From: Bacteroidaceae bacterium
GTDB lineage: Bacteria; Bacteroidota; Bacteroidia; Bacteroidales; Bacteroidaceae
Reading direction: 5' to 3'
Assembly (NCBI GenBank): GCA_017622815.1
Contig: JAGAQH010000024.1
Coordinates: 1 to 64,000, forward strand
Length of the DNA: 64,000 nucleotides
The notes under the pieces are model-generated. The model was not told where the DNA came from and did not search any database. It saw only the letters and a program-made list of their open reading frames with translations. Of the stretch, positions 7,452 through 16,559 are shown piece after piece. The translations under genes were made by a program, and so were the position numbers. Position 1 is the stretch's first letter. Each line of letters begins with the position of its first letter.

Positions 7452-9143
7452 TTACTTTACCAGGTCGGCGATGGTGCTTTTGTAATTTGCAAACTCCAGA
7501 TCGTTTGCGGCACGCTCCTTCAGTGAGGAGTCGCTGGCTATGGCAGCCTTCAGGTTGCTCTTCAAGGCTCCGGTGTCGCTTGTACGTGCAGCCAGAACAG
7601 CTTTCAGGTAGCTGGTGATGGCATCGGGAGTCTTGATGGCAGAGAGGGTCTTCTTGGCGCTGGCATAGTCCTTGTTCAGGATCTGTGCAAGAGCGGCGCT
7701 GTTTGTCTGTGTCTGTGCCAGGTTCATCTGTGCCTGTGTGTAGTTGCCCTTGGCGATGTTCAGGTTGCCGAGGATTTCGTTGAAGCTGTCGCTGCCGCTG
7801 GCCTGACCCATCAGTGTCTCAGCCTTGTCGGTGTCGCCATGCTTCAGGGCCAGGATAGCCATGTTGGCATTGGTCTCGGGAGCCTTGCTGTTTACGCTTT
7901 TAGCCTTCTGCAGCCAGTTCTGTGCAGCGGTGGTGTTGCCTTCCATGATGGCGAGCTGTGCCAGATTGTTGTAGGCGCGGTAGTCGTTGGGGTAGTGCTT
8001 GATTGTAGTTTCGTACCACTGCTTGCGGCTTGTGGCATTCTCCATCAGCATGTTGCCTCCATACAGGAGTTCTTCCACGCTGAGCTTGCTTGCATCCAGA
8101 CCGTACTGCTCGATAATCTGGTCGTCGCTGCGGCCGATAACCTCATAGTTCACGATAAGGCGTGCGCGGCGCAACTCAGGCAGGATGCCGTCGGCTATTT
8201 CGGTGAATACGCTGCTCATGTTGCGGATCTGCTGCTCACGCTCCTCGGGGTCCTGATACATGGAGAGTACGCGGAGGATAACGTCCTTGTCCTGCAGGTT
8301 GCTCTTGCTGATGAGCTCCTGGAAGCCTTCCCAGTCCTCTGCAGTGTACTTTGTGTCTACGTCGGCATCCATGTTTATCTTCTTGAGCTGCTTCTTCAGG
8401 TAGTTTGAGGAAACGTCCTGACGCTTTTCTGCAAGCTGTTCGTTCAGGTTGAAGCTGCCATCGGGGCTGGCGTAGGCGCTTACCTCAATGTTCTGCAGGG
8501 CACGCTCTTCCTGCATGTCGTTGATTTCCTTCAGGATTTTCACGAGGTCCTGGATGCTCAGGCTTGAAAGTTCGCTTGTGCGCAGGTTGGCCTGGCCGAT
8601 GAGGAACTTGATGTTGGCCTCCTGCTTCTGCTCTATTACGCGCTGGAAGGCATCGGGGGCTGTGCTGGCGGTAATGCCGCAGCGTCCCAGGAGTTCGCTG
8701 GTAGAAACCACTCCGTAGCCGATCTTAACCTCGGGGATGGAGACGGTCTTCTTGCCGAGTTTTGCCTCAAAGCGGGCGTACAGGTCGCTGTTCATCATGG
8801 CGGGTACATACTTGAAGTTTGTCTTCATGGTGTATGTGCCACCCACCTTGTAGCTTATCTCTGTACCGTTGCCCTCTACCTTTTCGCCCTGGAATGTGGC
8901 GCTCTTGCCTACGGCTTCGCCGCCGTCATACTTCAGAACTGGAGTAACGGTTACCACGGCCTTCTTCTTCATGTACTTCTCGGGGAAGATACCGTTGATG
9001 GTTGCGGGAACTTCACCGCCTATGGCTTCGAGCGGAGTGGGGTTCACCTTGAAATTGTCTGCGCTCAGGTCGCCCAACTTGCTGCATGAGCTCATAAATG
9101 CTGCACTGGTTGCAACCAATGCAAGGAGTAGACTCTTTTTCAT
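7452..9143 (-). CDS. Outer-membrane TPR/OmpA-like lipoprotein
   Basis: A 563-residue protein with a lipobox (AFMSSC, Cys20). The N-terminal third is predicted beta-rich (VPATINGIFPEKYMKKKAVVTV). The middle has an OmpA-like peptidoglycan-binding pattern (QNIEVSAYASPDGSFNLNEQLAEKRQDVSSNYLKKQL, interrupted by a longer insert), and the C-terminal part has tetratricopeptide-like repeats (NDYRAYNNLAQLAIMEGNTTAAQNWLQKA, about 385-500). This combination suggests an anchor between the outer membrane and peptidoglycan. It differs from PorE in having no WD40 propeller. It is the first gene of the operon running down to 5246. Confidence 0.75.
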   Translation of the reverse strand: MKKSLLLALVATSAAFMSSCSKLGDLSADNFKVNPTPLEAIGGEVPATINGIFPEKYMKKKAVVTVTPVLKYDGGEAVGKSATFQGEKVEGNGTEISYKVGGTYTMKTNFKYVPAMMNSDLYARFEAKLGKKTVSIPEVKIGYGVVSTSELLGRCGITASTAPDAFQRVIEQKQEANIKFLIGQANLRTSELSSLSIQDLVKILKEINDMQEERALQNIEVSAYASPDGSFNLNEQLAEKRQDVSSNYLKKQLKKINMDADVDTKYTAEDWEGFQELISKSNLQDKDVILRVLSMYQDPEEREQQIRNMSSVFTEIADGILPELRRARLIVNYEVIGRSDDQIIEQYGLDASKLSVEELLYGGNMLMENATSRKQWYETTIKHYPNDYRAYNNLAQLAIMEGNTTAAQNWLQKAKSVNSKAPETNANMAILALKHGDTDKAETLMGQASGSDSFNEILGNLNIAKGNYTQAQMNLAQTQTNSAALAQILNKDYASAKKTLSAIKTPDAITSYLKAVLAARTSDTGALKSNLKAAIASDSSLKERAANDLEFANYKSTIADLVK

Positions 9144-9213
9144 TTTCGTTTTTATGTGATAATTCTATGTATATTTACTGCCGAAATGTGCCCAGAGGGC
9201 ATAAATTCGCGTG

Positions 9214-9246
9214 CAAAGATACGAAAAAAAAGGAATATGCATGCAA
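9214..9246 (-). promoter_or_regulatory. Promoter of the TPR lipoprotein operon
   Basis: On the minus strand TATCTTTG occupies 9221-9214, 70 bases before the ATG. A TTG at 9246-9244 could be the -33 element, at 22 bases, slightly longer than usual. Confidence 0.5.
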
Positions 9247-9281
9247 GTTTACACCCTTCTGTCCGTTAAATAGAGTTTATT

Positions 9282-10232
9282 TTACTCCTTGGCGCTCTTC
9301 TTTGCTTTGTTTGCTTCGCTTCTCGGGTGATATATAAGGACTTGTTCGCGCAAATGGGATGTGTCCAGTTGCAGGTACACTTCTGTTGTTCCAAGGCTTT
9401 CGTGTCCCAGCATGTCCTGTACGGCACGCAGGTTGGCCCCGCCCTGAAGCAGGTGCGTGGCAAAGCTGTGGCGGAAGGTGTGCGGAGAAATCTCCTTCTC
9501 TATGCCGGCCTTTTCGGCATATCTGCGGATAAAGACGAAAAGTGATATGCGCGACAGGGCTTTGCCTTTGGTGCGCGAAACAAAGACGTGGTCTTCGTAT
9601 CCGTGCTGTATGTCTATGTGCTTGCGGACATCGAGCCATGTCCTAAGTTCCTTTGCCGCCCTTGCCGAGATGGGGACAAGCCTTCCCTTGTTCCCCTTGC
9701 CGTGAATGCGGATAAAGCCCTCGTCCAGGAACAGGTTGGAGATGAGCAGGCTTGTCAGTTCGCTGATGCGCAGGCCGCAACTGTACAGGACCTCTATTAT
9801 GCAATGGTCCCTGATCCCCTCCATCTTGCTCATGTCGATGGCGCCAAGTATCTGGTCTATCTCGTCTACGGAGAGCACCTCGGGGAGGTGGCGTCCAATC
9901 TTTGGGGATTCGAGCAGTTCCGTGGGGTCTTGTACTATCTCCTTTTCAAGAACGAGGAAGCGGTAAAAGGAGCGTATGCCGCTGAGAATGCGGGCCAGGC
10001 TCCGTGGGGAAATGCCATTGTCTCTGAGGCTGCCGGCAAACAGGTCCAGTTCGTTCAATGTTACAGAACGGAAGTCTATGCCGTTGTCTGCATAGAAGTT
10101 GAACAACTTCTGCAAATCCTTGCTGTAGGCGTCCAGGGTGTTTGCGCTGTACGAGCGTTCCAGCCGCAGGTATTGGAAGTATCTTTTGACTATATCTTGG
10201 GAGACGTTTCCCGTATTGCTTAGCTTTGGCAT
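9282..10232 (-). CDS. xerD: Tyrosine site-specific recombinase XerD
   Basis: A XerC/XerD-type recombinase that resolves chromosome dimers at dif. The 316-residue product has the N-terminal SAM-like domain (YFQYLRLERSYSANTLDAY) and the catalytic domain with Arg in SCGLRISE, the HTFRHSF box, LGHES and the nucleophilic Tyr in TTEVYLQLD. The frame stays open upstream to 10358, but the start MPKLSNTGNV at 10232 gives the usual length and avoids the aroQ promoter; MLPKRLF at 10295 is the alternative. It has no attachment site, cargo or neighbouring element genes, so it is the housekeeping enzyme. It diverges from aroQ, an arrangement common in Bacteroidales. Confidence 0.92.
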   Translation of the reverse strand: MPKLSNTGNVSQDIVKRYFQYLRLERSYSANTLDAYSKDLQKLFNFYADNGIDFRSVTLNELDLFAGSLRDNGISPRSLARILSGIRSFYRFLVLEKEIVQDPTELLESPKIGRHLPEVLSVDEIDQILGAIDMSKMEGIRDHCIIEVLYSCGLRISELTSLLISNLFLDEGFIRIHGKGNKGRLVPISARAAKELRTWLDVRKHIDIQHGYEDHVFVSRTKGKALSRISLFVFIRRYAEKAGIEKEISPHTFRHSFATHLLQGGANLRAVQDMLGHESLGTTEVYLQLDTSHLREQVLIYHPRSEANKAKKSAKE

Positions 10233-10310
10233 CTGTCTGCGTGGTATGTGTGTCGGGCCCCCGGCTTGTCCCTTAAAAAGCCTTTTTGGGAGCATAGCCA
10301 GGTAAAACGC

Positions 10311-10341
10311 TTGGTGATAGTGTATTTTTTTCGTATCTTTG
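10311..10341 (+). promoter_or_regulatory. aroQ operon promoter
   Basis: TTG at 10311-10313 and TATCTTTG at 10334-10341, 20 bases apart, 24 bases before the aroQ ATG. Confidence 0.7.
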
Positions 10342-10365
10342 AACTCGCAAATATACATAAATATT

Positions 10366-10788
10366 ATGAGAATTCAAATCATCAACGGTCCCAATCTGAA
10401 CCTGTTGGGCATCAGAGAGCCTGAGATATACGGCAAGAAAGGTTTTGAAGAGTATCTGCATATCCTGCGGAATACATATCCCAACATCCGCATTGATTAC
10501 TATCAGAGCAATGTGGAGGGAGAACTGATAAACAAGATACATGAGGTGGGTTTTGATTTGGATGGTATCGTGTTGAACGCCGGTGCCTATACCCATTACA
10601 GCCTTGCACTGATGGATGCCATCAAGAGTGTGAATACCCCTGTTGTGGAGGTTCACATCAGCAATGTGCACCAGCGTGAGGAGTTCCGGCGCCGTAGCGT
10701 CATAAGTCCTGCCTGCAAGGGCGTGGTATGCGGCTTCGGACTGGACAGTTACCGCCTGGCCATAGAGGCCCTGCTCCACATGAAATAA
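10366..10788 (+). CDS. aroQ: 3-dehydroquinate dehydratase, type II
   Basis: This enzyme catalyses the third step of the shikimate pathway, dehydration of 3-dehydroquinate. The 140-residue product carries the type II signatures: NGPNLNLLGIREPEIYG at residues 7-23 (with the catalytic Tyr), the NAGAYTHYS loop, and EVHISNVHQREEFRRRS. I prefer the ATG at 10366 over an upstream one at 10339, because 10339 lies within the -7 box. The other shikimate gene in the window, aroA, is 30 kb away. The gene heads an apparent operon with an O-methyltransferase, rbfA and yifB. Confidence 0.96.
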   Translation: MRIQIINGPNLNLLGIREPEIYGKKGFEEYLHILRNTYPNIRIDYYQSNVEGELINKIHEVGFDLDGIVLNAGAYTHYSLALMDAIKSVNTPVVEVHISNVHQREEFRRRSVISPACKGVVCGFGLDSYRLAIEALLHMK

Positions 10789-10815
10789 GTCCGTAACCCA
10801 TATTGGAGGATTCAG

Positions 10816-11445
10816 TTGAGCGACCTTGATTCTTACATTCTCTCCCACATAGATGCAGAGGGGGAGTACTTGCATAGGCTTTGGCGCGACACCCAGTTGA
10901 AACTGTCCTACGGCCAGATGGCCAGCGGACATCTGCAGGGTCGTCTGCTGAAGATGCTTGTGCAGATGATACGTCCGCATCGCGTTCTTGAACTGGGCAT
11001 GTTCAGCGGCTATTCTGCCCTGAGCATGGCCGAGGGGCTGGAGGAAGGTGCGGAACTGCATACCTTTGAGGTCTTTGACGAGATGGAGGACTTTGCCAGG
11101 CCATGGATAGAGGGCAGTCCCTACGGGCACTTCGTTCACATACACATAGGCGATGCCAAGGAACTCGTTCCGCAGATGGAGGTGGAGTGGGACATGGCGT
11201 TCATAGATGCCGACAAGAGGGAGTACGTGGAGTATTACGAGATGATCCTGCCGCGCCTGCGCAGGGGAGGCTACATTCTGGCCGACAACACCCTGTGGTA
11301 TGGACGCATTACGGAGCAGGCGCGCGAAAGCGACCTCCAGACCCTGGGGCTGCAGAGGTTCAACGACCAGGTGGCGGCAGACGACAGAGTGGAGAAGGTC
11401 ATCCTGCCCCTCAGGGACGGCTTGACCATTATTAGAAAGAAATAG
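10816..11445 (+). CDS. SAM-dependent O-methyltransferase
   Basis: A class I methyltransferase of the catechol-O-methyltransferase family. The SAM-binding motif VLELGMFSGYSALSMA is near residues 58-73, the acidic motif is FEVFDEMEDFARPW, and AFIDADKREYVEYYEMILPRLRRGGYILADNTLW carries the metal-binding Asp and Asn residues. There is no ATG in the right place; the TTG at 10816 follows a clear GGAGGA at 10805-10810, one of the few strong ribosome sites in the window. The substrate cannot be read from the sequence. It lies 27 bases after aroQ. Confidence 0.88.
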   Translation: MSDLDSYILSHIDAEGEYLHRLWRDTQLKLSYGQMASGHLQGRLLKMLVQMIRPHRVLELGMFSGYSALSMAEGLEEGAELHTFEVFDEMEDFARPWIEGSPYGHFVHIHIGDAKELVPQMEVEWDMAFIDADKREYVEYYEMILPRLRRGGYILADNTLWYGRITEQARESDLQTLGLQRFNDQVAADDRVEKVILPLRDGLTIIRKK

Positions 11446-11463
11446 ACACATTATATATTATAT

Positions 11464-11796
11464 ATGGAAACAACAAGACAACAGAAGATAGCACGATTGA
11501 TACAGAAGGAACTGAGCGACATGTTCCAGAAGCAGACGGCCGGCATGCGTGGCGTGCTGGTAAGCGTCAGCGCCTGCCGCATCAGCCCCGACATGAGTGT
11601 CTGCCGTGCATACCTTAGCGTATTTCCCAGCGACAGAGCAGAGGAAATCGTTGCCAACATCAATGCCAACGTGAAGTCCGTGCGCTACGAACTGGGCAAC
11701 CGCGTGCGCCTGCAACTTCGCATCATTCCCGAACTGAAGTTCTTCGTGGACGACAGCCTGGACTATGACGAGCGTATAGGCGAACTGCTCAAATAA
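11464..11796 (+). CDS. rbfA: 30S ribosome-binding factor A
   Basis: A small KH-fold protein that assists late maturation of the 30S subunit and 16S rRNA 5' processing. The 110-residue product shows the family pattern: TTRQQKIARLIQKELSDMFQ at the start, then a core including VLVSVSACRISPDMSVCRAYLSVFPSD and LRIIPELKFFVDDSLDYDERIGELL at the end. Length is normal. It sits 18 bases after the methyltransferase and 22 bases before yifB, consistent with cotranscription. Confidence 0.93.
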   Translation: METTRQQKIARLIQKELSDMFQKQTAGMRGVLVSVSACRISPDMSVCRAYLSVFPSDRAEEIVANINANVKSVRYELGNRVRLQLRIIPELKFFVDDSLDYDERIGELLK

Positions 11797-11818
11797 TTCA
11801 TACTCCGCACACATCATC

Positions 11819-13393
11819 ATGCTTGCCAAGGTATATAGCGCATCGGTGCAGGGGCTGGAGGCCCAGCAGGTTACCATTGAGGTGAACAGCGCCCGTGGTA
11901 TCCGCTTTGTCCTGGTGGGTTTGCCGGACAATGCCGTCAAGGAAAGTCACGAGCGCATAACGGCAGCCTTGGAAAACAGCGGCTTCCCCTTTCCGTGCAA
12001 GCAGATTACCGTTAACCTTGCCCCTGCCAATGTGCGCAAGGTGGGAAGCGGTTTTGACCTTCCCATAGCCATAGGCATACTGGCCACGGCAGAGAAGGTG
12101 GACAGCAGCCGCCTGGACAAGATAATGATGGTGGGCGAACTGAGTCTTGACGGTTCCCTGCAACCCATCTGCGGCGCTCTGCCCATTGCCATCAAGGCCC
12201 GGGCCCTTGGCTACGAGTCCCTGTTCGTGCCTGTGCAGAATATCCAGGAGGCTGCCGTGGTGGACAAACTTCAGGTCTATGGTGTCAGCAACCTTTCCGA
12301 GGTGGTGGGTTTCCTGAACGGCACGCATAACCTTGACCCGGTACAGATAGACACGCGCAAGGATTTTTATGACCGCCAGTCGCATTTCGACCTCGACTTT
12401 GCCGACGTTAAAGGGCAGGAGAGCGTGAAGCGTGCCATAGAGGTTGCGGCGGCAGGCGGACACAATCTCATAATGATAGGCCCTCCGGGCAGCGGCAAGA
12501 GCATGATGGCAAAGCGTTTGCCCGGCATCTTGCCCCCTCTTACCTTGCAGGAGAGTCTGGAAACCACACAGATACATAGCGTGGCAGGCAAACTTCAGGT
12601 TCCGCCTGTCGGTGCCGACGGAGTGCGCCATTGCTCGCTCATCGCTACACGGCCTTTCCGCAGTCCTCACCACACCATCAGCCAGACGGCTCTTGTGGGT
12701 GGCGGTTCCAATCCGCAACCTGGCGAGATTTCCCTGGCACATAACGGTGTGCTCTTTGCAGACGAACTGCCCGAGTTCCAGCGCCAGGCGCTCGAGGTAT
12801 TGCGTCAGCCCTTGGAGGACAGACATATCACCGTCAGCCGCATACAGGGCACGGTGGACTATCCTTGCAATTTCATGTTCGTGGCTTCCATGAACCCTTG
12901 CCCCTGCGGATACTACAACCATCCCACCAAGGCATGCGTATGTACCCCGGGGCAGATATCACGCTATCTTAATAAAATCAGCGGTCCGTTGCTCGACCGC
13001 ATAGACATACAGTGCGAGATTTTGCCTCTCTCCTTCAGGGAAATCTCCACGGCATCGCCTGGCGAACCCAGTTCTGTCATCCGTGAGCGTGTGCTGAGAG
13101 CACGCAACATACAGGCCCAGCGTTTTGCCTCCATCCAGGGTGTGCATTGCAATGCCCAGATGTCGGAAAAGCATCTGCGCGAATACTGTGTTTTGGACAC
13201 CGAGAGCAGCGAACTCCTGCGCATGGCCATGGAACGCCTGCAACTCTCTGCCCGAGCCTACAGCCGTATCCTGAAGGTGGCCCGTACCATTGCCGACCTG
13301 GAAGGCTCGGAAAGCATACAGAGTCACCATGTTGCCGAGGCCATAGGCTACCGGAACCTTGACCGTAGCGACTGGGCGGAGAGAAGAGGATAA
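11819..13393 (+). CDS. YifB/ComM family Mg-chelatase-like AAA+ ATPase
   Basis: The 524-residue product has an N-terminal Lon-protease-like (ChlI) domain (about 20-145), an AAA+ module with Walker A GPPGSGKSMMAKR (about 221-233) and Walker B GVLFADELPEFQ, and a C-terminal Mg-chelatase domain with a four-cysteine cluster (MNPCPCGYYNHPTKACVCTP). ComM orthologues promote branch migration during natural transformation; whether this protein does so is not shown by the sequence. It is in its usual Bacteroidales length range and belongs to the aroQ-rbfA operon. Confidence 0.92.
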   Translation: MLAKVYSASVQGLEAQQVTIEVNSARGIRFVLVGLPDNAVKESHERITAALENSGFPFPCKQITVNLAPANVRKVGSGFDLPIAIGILATAEKVDSSRLDKIMMVGELSLDGSLQPICGALPIAIKARALGYESLFVPVQNIQEAAVVDKLQVYGVSNLSEVVGFLNGTHNLDPVQIDTRKDFYDRQSHFDLDFADVKGQESVKRAIEVAAAGGHNLIMIGPPGSGKSMMAKRLPGILPPLTLQESLETTQIHSVAGKLQVPPVGADGVRHCSLIATRPFRSPHHTISQTALVGGGSNPQPGEISLAHNGVLFADELPEFQRQALEVLRQPLEDRHITVSRIQGTVDYPCNFMFVASMNPCPCGYYNHPTKACVCTPGQISRYLNKISGPLLDRIDIQCEILPLSFREISTASPGEPSSVIRERVLRARNIQAQRFASIQGVHCNAQMSEKHLREYCVLDTESSELLRMAMERLQLSARAYSRILKVARTIADLEGSESIQSHHVAEAIGYRNLDRSDWAERRG

Positions 13394-13414
13394 TACCATA
13401 TAATACATACATAT

Positions 13415-13738
13415 ATGGCACATATTCACATCAAGTTGACCGTTTCGGAATGGGATATCGGCGGTAAGAGCGATACCACATCTTACGTTTTGGATAATGA
13501 GGTTACACAGGTAGGCGAAGAGCTCGTCGTGAACAAGACTTTCCCAAAACGTTATACGTTCATCGTGAGGGAAGTGTCCGATACGGAGATATGTCTGAGT
13601 TGTGAATGTCCGCCTCAGTGCATCCGTCTGAGAAAGGGAGAACCTTATCATGCAGAGTGCAACATTGAGGGCTATGAAGACCACGACGGGTGCGTCTGGA
13701 ACGGGGAGGACGAGTACCTGACCATAGAATGGCTATAG
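13415..13738 (+). CDS. Unknown 107-residue cytoplasmic protein
   Basis: I do not recognise this family. The protein is acidic, has no signal peptide or membrane helix, and looks mostly beta ([40 protein letters not shown]). A tight cluster of four cysteines ([10 protein letters not shown], about 62-71) plus [12 protein letters not shown] further on could bind a metal. It lies 22 bases after yifB and ends 50 bases before the tdh promoter, so it is probably the last gene of the aroQ operon. Confidence 0.65.
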   Translation: MAHIHIKLTVSEWDIGGKSDTTSYVLDNEVTQVGEELVVNKTFPKRYTFIVREVSDTEICLSCECPPQCIRLRKGEPYHAECNIEGYEDHDGCVWNGEDEYLTIEWL

Positions 13739-13787
13739 ACCTCGGCAGTATTGCACGGGGACAAAGGATAAAAATATCGGAAAACCT

Positions 13788-13818
13788 TTTGAAGAGAAAC
13801 GAAAAAAGCGTAAATTTG
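13788..13818 (+). promoter_or_regulatory. tdh promoter
   Basis: TTTG at 13788-13791 and TAAATTTG at 13811-13818, 19 bases apart; the ATG follows 41 bases later. Confidence 0.72.
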
Positions 13819-13859
13819 CTATCGGAAAACAGTATAACCAATCCATAAGACATAACACA

Positions 13860-14885
13860 ATGAAGGCATTAGTAAAGAAGTTGCCCGAAAAGGGTATTTG
13901 GATGGAAGAAGTTCCCATGCCAGAGGTTGGTGTGAACGATGTTCTCATCAAGATTAAGAAGACTGCTATCTGTGGTACAGACTTGCATATCTACAAGTGG
14001 GACGAGTGGAGCCAGAAGACCATCAAGACTCCTATGACCATAGGCCACGAGTATGTGGGTGTTGTTGAACAGGTTGGCCCCGGTGTGCGTAACATCAAGG
14101 TAGGCGACCGTGTTACCGGTGAAGGCCACATCGCTTGCGGACATTGCCGTAACTGCCGCCGTGGCTTGCAGCACATCTGCGAGAACAGCATCGGTGTAGG
14201 CGTTAACCGCGACGGTGCTTTTGCCGAGTATCTCTCTATCCCCGAGAGCAACGTTGTTAAGTTGGACGACCGTATCTCCGACGATATGGCTTCCATCATG
14301 GACCCCTTCGGCAACGCAACACATACCGCCCTGTCATTCCCCCTGCTGGGTGAGGACGTCCTCATCACAGGTGCAGGCCTTATCGGCACAATGGCTACCG
14401 CTATCGCCAAGTTTGCAGGTGCCAAGAATATCGTGGTTACTGACCTGAGCGACTACCGTCTGGACATCGCCAAGAAGATGGGTGCCACATGCACCGTTAA
14501 CGCTGCCAAGGGCGAGACCGTGGCACAGGCAATGGAGAAACTCGGTATCCGCGGTTTCGACGTAGGTCTGGAAATGTCTGGTTCTCCCATCGCTTTCCGC
14601 GATATGGTTGCCAACATGTACAATGGTTCCAAGATTGCCCAGTTGGGTATCCTGCCTCCCTCAACCACCGTTGACTGGAGCGAGATTATCTTCAAGGCTC
14701 TCACCATCAAGGGTATTTATGGCCGCGAGATGTGGGAAACATGGTACAAGATGGAGCAGATGCTCATCTCCGGTCTTGACCTGAGCCCCGTCATTACACA
14801 CCGCTTCCCCGTTGCCGAGTTCCAGAAGGGCTTTGACATCATGGAATCAGGCCAGTGCGGTAAGGTGGTCCTGGAATGGGACTGA
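13860..14885 (+). CDS. tdh: L-threonine 3-dehydrogenase
   Basis: A zinc-dependent medium-chain dehydrogenase that oxidises L-threonine to 2-amino-3-oxobutyrate with NAD+. The 341-residue product has the catalytic zinc ligands ([16 protein letters not shown] and GHEYVGVV), the structural zinc cluster [15 protein letters not shown], and the Rossmann fold [21 protein letters not shown]. The wording is close to E. coli Tdh throughout, including the [11 protein letters not shown]-like stretch. The usual partner, glycine C-acetyltransferase (kbl), is not in the window, so threonine breakdown here relies on an unlinked gene. It is a single-gene unit with its own promoter and a strong terminator. Confidence 0.95.
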   Translation: MKALVKKLPEKGIWMEEVPMPEVGVNDVLIKIKKTAICGTDLHIYKWDEWSQKTIKTPMTIGHEYVGVVEQVGPGVRNIKVGDRVTGEGHIACGHCRNCRRGLQHICENSIGVGVNRDGAFAEYLSIPESNVVKLDDRISDDMASIMDPFGNATHTALSFPLLGEDVLITGAGLIGTMATAIAKFAGAKNIVVTDLSDYRLDIAKKMGATCTVNAAKGETVAQAMEKLGIRGFDVGLEMSGSPIAFRDMVANMYNGSKIAQLGILPPSTTVDWSEIIFKALTIKGIYGREMWETWYKMEQMLISGLDLSPVITHRFPVAEFQKGFDIMESGQCGKVVLEWD

Positions 14886-14942
14886 TCCAGTGCCGGCTAA
14901 CGTATAAGGAAATGCTATTATCGTAAGGATAATAAACGAATG

Positions 14943-14980
14943 CTCCCCCGAAGGCTTAGTTGCTTTCGGGGGAGTCTTTT
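14943..14980 (+). terminator. tdh terminator
   Basis: CTCCCCCGAA (14943-14952) pairs perfectly with TTCGGGGGAG (14965-14974), followed by TCTTTTTT. Confidence 0.88.
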
Positions 14981-15052
14981 TTATCCTCAAGGACAAATTC
15001 TTGTCGTCGTGGGAGACAAACGGAAGTCTTCGGGGGAAGGAGTGTGGATGCT

Positions 15053-15868
15053 TCAGAGTGTTATCCTGACAGCATCTACGGGATGGTCGAGGAAGATGGC
15101 GGCGCTTTCGTTGAACTGCTCCGGTTGTTCCGTGGTAAGCAGTCGTAGGGTGCCTGACTGAGAAATGCGTGACTGCATTTCGGGATGTCGTTGCAGATAG
15201 TACTGAAGGCTGGTGGCAACATAGTCTCCCTGTGGGATGACCTTTATACCCGAGGGTATGTGTTGCTGTATCTTGTCCATGAGCAGGGGATAGTGCGTAC
15301 AACCGAGGATGATGGAGTCCACCTGCGGGTCCAGGGCAAGCAGTTCATCTATTTTCTGTTTGACAAAATAGTCGGCACCGGGCATGTGTGCCTCGTTGTT
15401 TTCAACCAAAGGTACCCACATGGGGCATGCAACGCCCGTGACCTTGATGTCGGGATGCAGTTTGGCTATTTCCAGATCATAGGTGCGTGAACGTATTGTT
15501 CCCGGGGTGGCAAAGATGCCGACGTGGCGTGTCTGTGTGATGTTGCCGATGCATTCTGCCGTGGGACGGATGACGCCAAGTACACGTCGTGACGGGTCTG
15601 TCTGTGGCAGGTCGTGCTGTTGGATGGTGCGCAGAGCCTTGGCCGATGCTGTGTTGCAGCCCAAAATGACCAGGGGGCAGCCTTCCAGAAACAGGCGGTT
15701 TACGGCCTGCAGGGTGAATTCGTAGACCACCTCGAAACTGCGTGTTCCATAAGGGGTACGCGCATTGTCACCCAGATAGAGGTAGTCGTATTGGGGCATG
15801 AGTTGGCGGATTGTCCGTAAGATGGTCAATCCGCCATAACCGCTGTCGAAGATACCTATTGGAGACAT
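15053..15868 (-). CDS. murI: Glutamate racemase
   Basis: Makes D-glutamate for peptidoglycan. The 271-residue product begins SPIGIFDSGYGGLTILRTI, has the first catalytic cysteine in LGCNTASAKAL (about 75) and the second in ILGCTHYPLL (about 190), with YGTRS nearby; all are family hallmarks. Its ATG overlaps the stop of the upstream Skp-like gene by one base (TAATG), a layout that favours coupled translation. It is the last gene of the outer-membrane biogenesis operon. Confidence 0.95.
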   Translation of the reverse strand: MSPIGIFDSGYGGLTILRTIRQLMPQYDYLYLGDNARTPYGTRSFEVVYEFTLQAVNRLFLEGCPLVILGCNTASAKALRTIQQHDLPQTDPSRRVLGVIRPTAECIGNITQTRHVGIFATPGTIRSRTYDLEIAKLHPDIKVTGVACPMWVPLVENNEAHMPGADYFVKQKIDELLALDPQVDSIILGCTHYPLLMDKIQQHIPSGIKVIPQGDYVATSLQYYLQRHPEMQSRISQSGTLRLLTTEQPEQFNESAAIFLDHPVDAVRITL

Positions 15869-16485
15869 TATCTGGCGGTATCCTCTATGCCTAAATGTTT
15901 GATTACTCCGGCAGTGATGTCCGTTGCCAGGCCGGGAACAATGTATGGCACACTGCCACCGTCCAAATCATAAACAATGCTTATTCCTCTCTCCTGAGCA
16001 ACGACGGTGATTGCATCGTTCAGTTCGGCCTTGACATCTGCCATCATGCTTTCCTCTGCCTCTTTCAGCAGGGCCTGGACCTTTATGCGGAAGGATGCGT
16101 TGGATTCCAGCATGTTCTGCAGTTCGTTCTGACGCTTTTCCAGAATGGTCTTTGGAAACTCCTTCTGTCCCTGCATGAACTCCTCGAACTTGCGCTGGAA
16201 ATCGTTTTCGCTCTTCTTGGCCTCAGCCTCATACTGTTCCTTCAGGGCCTTCAGGTTTTTCTGCACGGCCTGATACTGGGGCATGCGTGCGAGTATATTG
16301 GATGTCCTCACCTGTCCGAAGATGAGCGCACGTGGTCTCTGGCGTGGTTTGGCCGGTGCCTGAGCGGTGTTGACCGAATCTACCTGTACAGAGTCCCGGA
16401 CCTGTGCATGAAGTGCCATGCTGCATGCCATGAGTAGTGTCAGGCAGATGGTCCTGGAGTATGTATAGAAGTTTAATGCTTTCAT
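15868..16485 (-). CDS. OmpH/Skp family periplasmic chaperone, third copy
   Basis: The 205-residue product has a signal peptide ending at about MALHAQ, a short proline-rich linker absent from the other two copies (NTAQAPAKPRQRPR), then the Skp pattern: FGQVRTSNILARMPQYQAVQKNLKALKEQYEAEA and two long helices forming the tentacle arms. Skp trimers hold unfolded outer-membrane proteins on the way to the Bam complex. I chose the ATG at 16485, which gives a normal signal peptide, over 16506. It is the most divergent of the three tandem copies. Confidence 0.85.
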   Translation of the reverse strand: MKALNFYTYSRTICLTLLMACSMALHAQVRDSVQVDSVNTAQAPAKPRQRPRALIFGQVRTSNILARMPQYQAVQKNLKALKEQYEAEAKKSENDFQRKFEEFMQGQKEFPKTILEKRQNELQNMLESNASFRIKVQALLKEAEESMMADVKAELNDAITVVAQERGISIVYDLDGGSVPYIVPGLATDITAGVIKHLGIEDTAR

Positions 16486-16559
16486 TACTCTGTTTGTATA
16501 CGTCATGTCCGTGAGCGTTGTTTGTCTGTTGGCTCACGGACATGCCTGATTTCTAATCT

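Noticed and set aside
9282-10232. Integrase of a mobile element
   Set aside because: The recombinase has housekeeping XerD wording and neighbours; no attachment repeats or element genes are near.
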